Shown here piece after piece: positions 6,864 to 7,856 of a stretch of DNA of 7,856 nt. Below the pieces are notes generated by a model, which saw only the letters and a list, made by a program, of their open reading frames with translations, was not told the DNA's origin and made no database searches. Made by a program: the position numbers and the translations under genes. The DNA is taken from contig CAZVTU010000028.1 in assembly GCA_964630295.1 (NCBI GenBank), positions 1 through 7,856 on the forward strand, in the 5' to 3' direction. Position 1 is the first letter of the stretch. The number at the start of each line of letters is the position of its first letter. Source of the DNA: CAZVTU01 sp964630295 (lineage in GTDB: Bacteria; Patescibacteriota; Minisyncoccia; Minisyncoccales; RBG-13-42-11).

Positions 6864-7541
6864 ATGGTTTTAGATTGGTATTCGGTAACTCTTCAAGCTC
6901 TTCAAAATCTTTGGCAAGGATTTTTGAATTTCATCCCAGTTCTAATTGGAGCGATTGTTGTTTTTGTTATTGGTTGGTTCATCTCAGTTGGAATTGGGAA
7001 GTTGGTAACTGAAATTTTAAAGCGGGTGAAATTTAATCAGATTTTTGAGAAGGGCAGTTGGAAAGGAGCTTTAGAAAGAGCAGAAATTAAAGTGGATGCT
7101 GCAGGTTTTATCGGCGCGATTGTAAAATGGGTTTTGGTTATTGTGTTTCTTTTAGCTGCAGTGGAAATTTTGGGTTTTGTTCAATTTGCTGGATTTCTAA
7201 AGAGTGTTTTGAACTATCTCCCGAACGTCATTGTAGCTGCTTTAATTTTTGTAGTAACAGTAATCGTTGTTGATATTGTCGAGAAAGTAGTGAGGGCAGC
7301 AGTAGAGAGTATAAAAGTTGGTTATGGTCAAATGGTTTCAGCAGTAATTAAGTGGTCAATTTGGGTTTTTGCTATAATAATGATCTTATATCAATTGGGA
7401 ATCGGTAGACCTTTTATGGAAACATTATTCACAGGTTTGGTGGCAATGTTGGTTATCTCTCTCGGAATTGCTTTCGGTTTAGGAGGGAAGGATGTAGCAG
7501 CTGAAATTCTTCAGGATTTAAGAAGAAAACTTAAAGAATAA
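6864..7541 (+). CDS. Five-helix membrane protein with conserved TM-helix repeats, related to MscS-type channels (225 aa)
   Basis: This is an integral membrane protein with about five hydrophobic helices (23-45, 82-105, 119-138, 160-178, 187-206). Residues 23-64 (VLIGAIVVFVIGW, then LVTEILKRV) and 118-160 look like two copies of the 'conserved TM helix' family found in MscS-related proteins such as CmpX. The end, GIAFGLGGKDVAAEIL (201-216), resembles the pore-lining helix and following residues of MscS-like channels. The protein stops soon after, so the cytoplasmic beta domain and vestibule of true MscS are absent. The first and second halves look alike (GAIVKW at 84-89 against SAVIKW at 159-164), suggesting an internal duplication. 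It is transcribed away from the tRNAs and toward the 23S gene, with no clear terminator of its own before the rRNA promoter. A membrane-tension role is possible but unproven; the family assignment is fairly sure. Confidence 0.87.
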   Translation: MVLDWYSVTLQALQNLWQGFLNFIPVLIGAIVVFVIGWFISVGIGKLVTEILKRVKFNQIFEKGSWKGALERAEIKVDAAGFIGAIVKWVLVIVFLLAAVEILGFVQFAGFLKSVLNYLPNVIVAALIFVVTVIVVDIVEKVVRAAVESIKVGYGQMVSAVIKWSIWVFAIIMILYQLGIGRPFMETLFTGLVAMLVISLGIAFGLGGKDVAAEILQDLRRKLKE

Positions 7542-7584
7542 AAAATAATCATATAAGGTTTTTAAGTGTAAGACAAGTTCGGGC

Positions 7585-7612
7585 TTGACAAGAGTTTTGA
7601 TTTTGATAAAAT
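7585..7612 (+). promoter_or_regulatory. Strong sigma-70-type promoter for the 23S rRNA transcript
   Basis: Perfect TTGACA (7585-7590), a 16-bp spacer, and TAAAAT (7607-7612) preceded by TGA, an extended -10. This is the best promoter match in the window. The expected start is about 7618-7620, which leaves a leader of about 165 nt before mature 23S rRNA. A small inverted repeat, CAAG (7574-7577) with CTTG (7584-7587), overlaps the edge of the -35 box; whether it is an operator cannot be told. Confidence 0.75.
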
Positions 7613-7623
7613 TAAAATCAGAT

Positions 7624-7665
7624 ATGAGAAAGAAAAAGGCTATATTGAATAAAGGAAGCGGTTAA
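7624..7665 (+). CDS. Possible 13-residue leader peptide ORF
   Basis: An ATG only about 5 nt after the predicted transcription start opens a 13-codon ORF, MRKKKAILNKGSG, ending in TAA. There is no Shine-Dalgarno, so initiation would be near-leaderless. The last codons (GGA AGC GGT) are the 5' arm of the long hairpin that competes with the downstream terminator, so a ribosome here would change the RNA fold. Short ORFs are common by chance, and only the placement makes this one notable. Confidence 0.25.
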   Translation: MRKKKAILNKGSG

Positions 7666-7703
7666 TTTCTGCAACTTTTTCGAGTTTGCAGAAATCCCGC
7701 TTC
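7655..7703 (+). promoter_or_regulatory. Long hairpin in the 23S leader, mutually exclusive with the next terminator
   Basis: GAAGCGG (7655-7661) pairs with CCGCTTC (7697-7703). Inside it, ATTTCTGCAA (7665-7674) pairs with TTGCAGAAAT (7686-7695), and after a one-base bulge CT pairs with AG around a six-base loop. That is about 19 pairs interrupted by a small internal loop (TTA against C) and the bulge. The 3' arm uses the same bases as the 5' arm of the terminator hairpin at 7691-7717, so only one of the two can form at a time. This is the layout of an antiterminator. Confidence 0.6.
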
Positions 7704-7718
7704 AGGTGCGGGATTTTT
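7691..7718 (+). terminator. Intrinsic terminator-like hairpin upstream of 23S rRNA
   Basis: CCCGC (7696-7700), loop TTCAGGT, GCGGG (7708-7712), extended by AAAT/ATTT on the flanks, then five T's (7714-7718). The GC-rich stem and T run fit a Rho-independent terminator on the + strand. It lies between the strong promoter and 23S rRNA. It might end read-through from the membrane protein gene, end a small RNA of about 100 nt, or act as an attenuator. Confidence 0.7.
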
Positions 7719-7733
7719 GATTGAGTAAGGAAA

Positions 7734-7750
7734 GAACCTTGAAAAATAAA
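7734..7750 (+). promoter_or_regulatory. BoxA-like motif in the pre-23S leader
   Basis: GAACCTTGAAAAATAAA resembles the conserved TTCTTTGAAAACT-like element found ahead of 23S rRNA in many Gram-positive-type bacteria, which is linked to Nus-factor antitermination or rRNA processing. It sits 34 bases before the 23S start and directly after the terminator-like hairpin. The match is partial. Confidence 0.4.
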
Positions 7751-7783
7751 TATTAGGTAATTTAATTGCGGTTATTAATTGTT

Positions 7784-7856
7784 AGCCAAGTAATTAAGGG
7801 CGGATGGTGGATGCCTTGGGAGGTTGAGGCGATGAAGGACGTGGCGTGACTGCGAA
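7784..7856 (+). rRNA. rrl: 23S ribosomal RNA, 5' end (partial)
   Basis: The 5' end of 23S rRNA is recognised by GGTGGATGCC (7806-7815) and GAGGCGATGAAGGACGTG (7826-7843), both nearly invariant in domain I. Counting back the usual 22 bases from GGTGGATGCC puts the mature 5' end near 7784, where AGCCAAG would be expected to pair with the 3' end of the molecule in helix 1. The gene runs off the right edge. No 16S gene precedes it anywhere in the window, and the Ile/Ala tRNA pair is not in its leader, so it appears to be transcribed from its own promoter at 7585. Confidence 0.96.

Noticed and set aside
7574..7587. CAAG-TTCGGG-CTTG inverted repeat as a terminator for the membrane protein gene
   Set aside because: The stem is only 4 bp plus possible wobble pairs, has no T tract, and overlaps the -35 box of the next promoter.
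7739..7763. TTGAAA with a TAATTT downstream as the 23S promoter
   Set aside because: The spacer is about 13 bp and the -10 match is poor; the promoter at 7585-7612 is far better. TTGAAA here fits a boxA-like leader motif instead.

Overview
The window looks like a piece of an AT-rich bacterial chromosome, most plausibly from the Candidate Phyla Radiation (Patescibacteria, Parcubacteria-like). The reasons are a giant exported repeat protein ending in a dockerin, followed by small membrane-anchored cohesin proteins, start codons without a recognisable Shine-Dalgarno sequence, and a 23S rRNA gene with no 16S gene before it. The genetic code is the standard bacterial one: every complete gene ends in TAA, and the 1,267-codon first ORF is never broken by TGA. 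The lineage is an inference from gene content, not a phylogenetic result.

Bases 1-6524 hold one exported-protein cluster on the + strand. The first gene enters from the left edge without its start. It is a string of Ig-like, macroglobulin-like and InlB-B-like beta domains that ends in a two-loop dockerin. After 42 bp comes a 301-residue protein, and one base after that a 572-residue protein. Each of these has a signal peptide, a cohesin domain, Ig-like domains and a C-terminal membrane helix. The simplest reading is that the cohesins, held in the membrane, capture the dockerin of the large protein by a calcium-dependent contact and display it on the cell surface. This would be a minimal cohesin-dockerin system with no visible sugar-degrading enzyme. 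A terminator closes the cluster.

Bases 6526-6726 hold tRNA-Ala(UGC) and tRNA-Ile(GAU) on the - strand, with their own promoter on the Ile side. In many bacteria this pair sits inside the 16S-23S spacer. Here it is outside any rRNA operon and points away from the 23S gene. Bases 6727-6863 are an AT-rich intergenic stretch with a promoter for the next gene, a five-helix membrane protein related to the membrane part of small mechanosensitive channels (6864-7541).

Bases 7542-7783 have no ordinary gene but are dense in signals: a strong promoter, a possible 13-codon leader ORF, a long hairpin that competes with an intrinsic terminator, and a boxA-like motif. The first 73 or so bases of 23S rRNA run off the right edge. 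The overlapping hairpins give the 23S leader an attenuator-like layout, which is unusual for rRNA.
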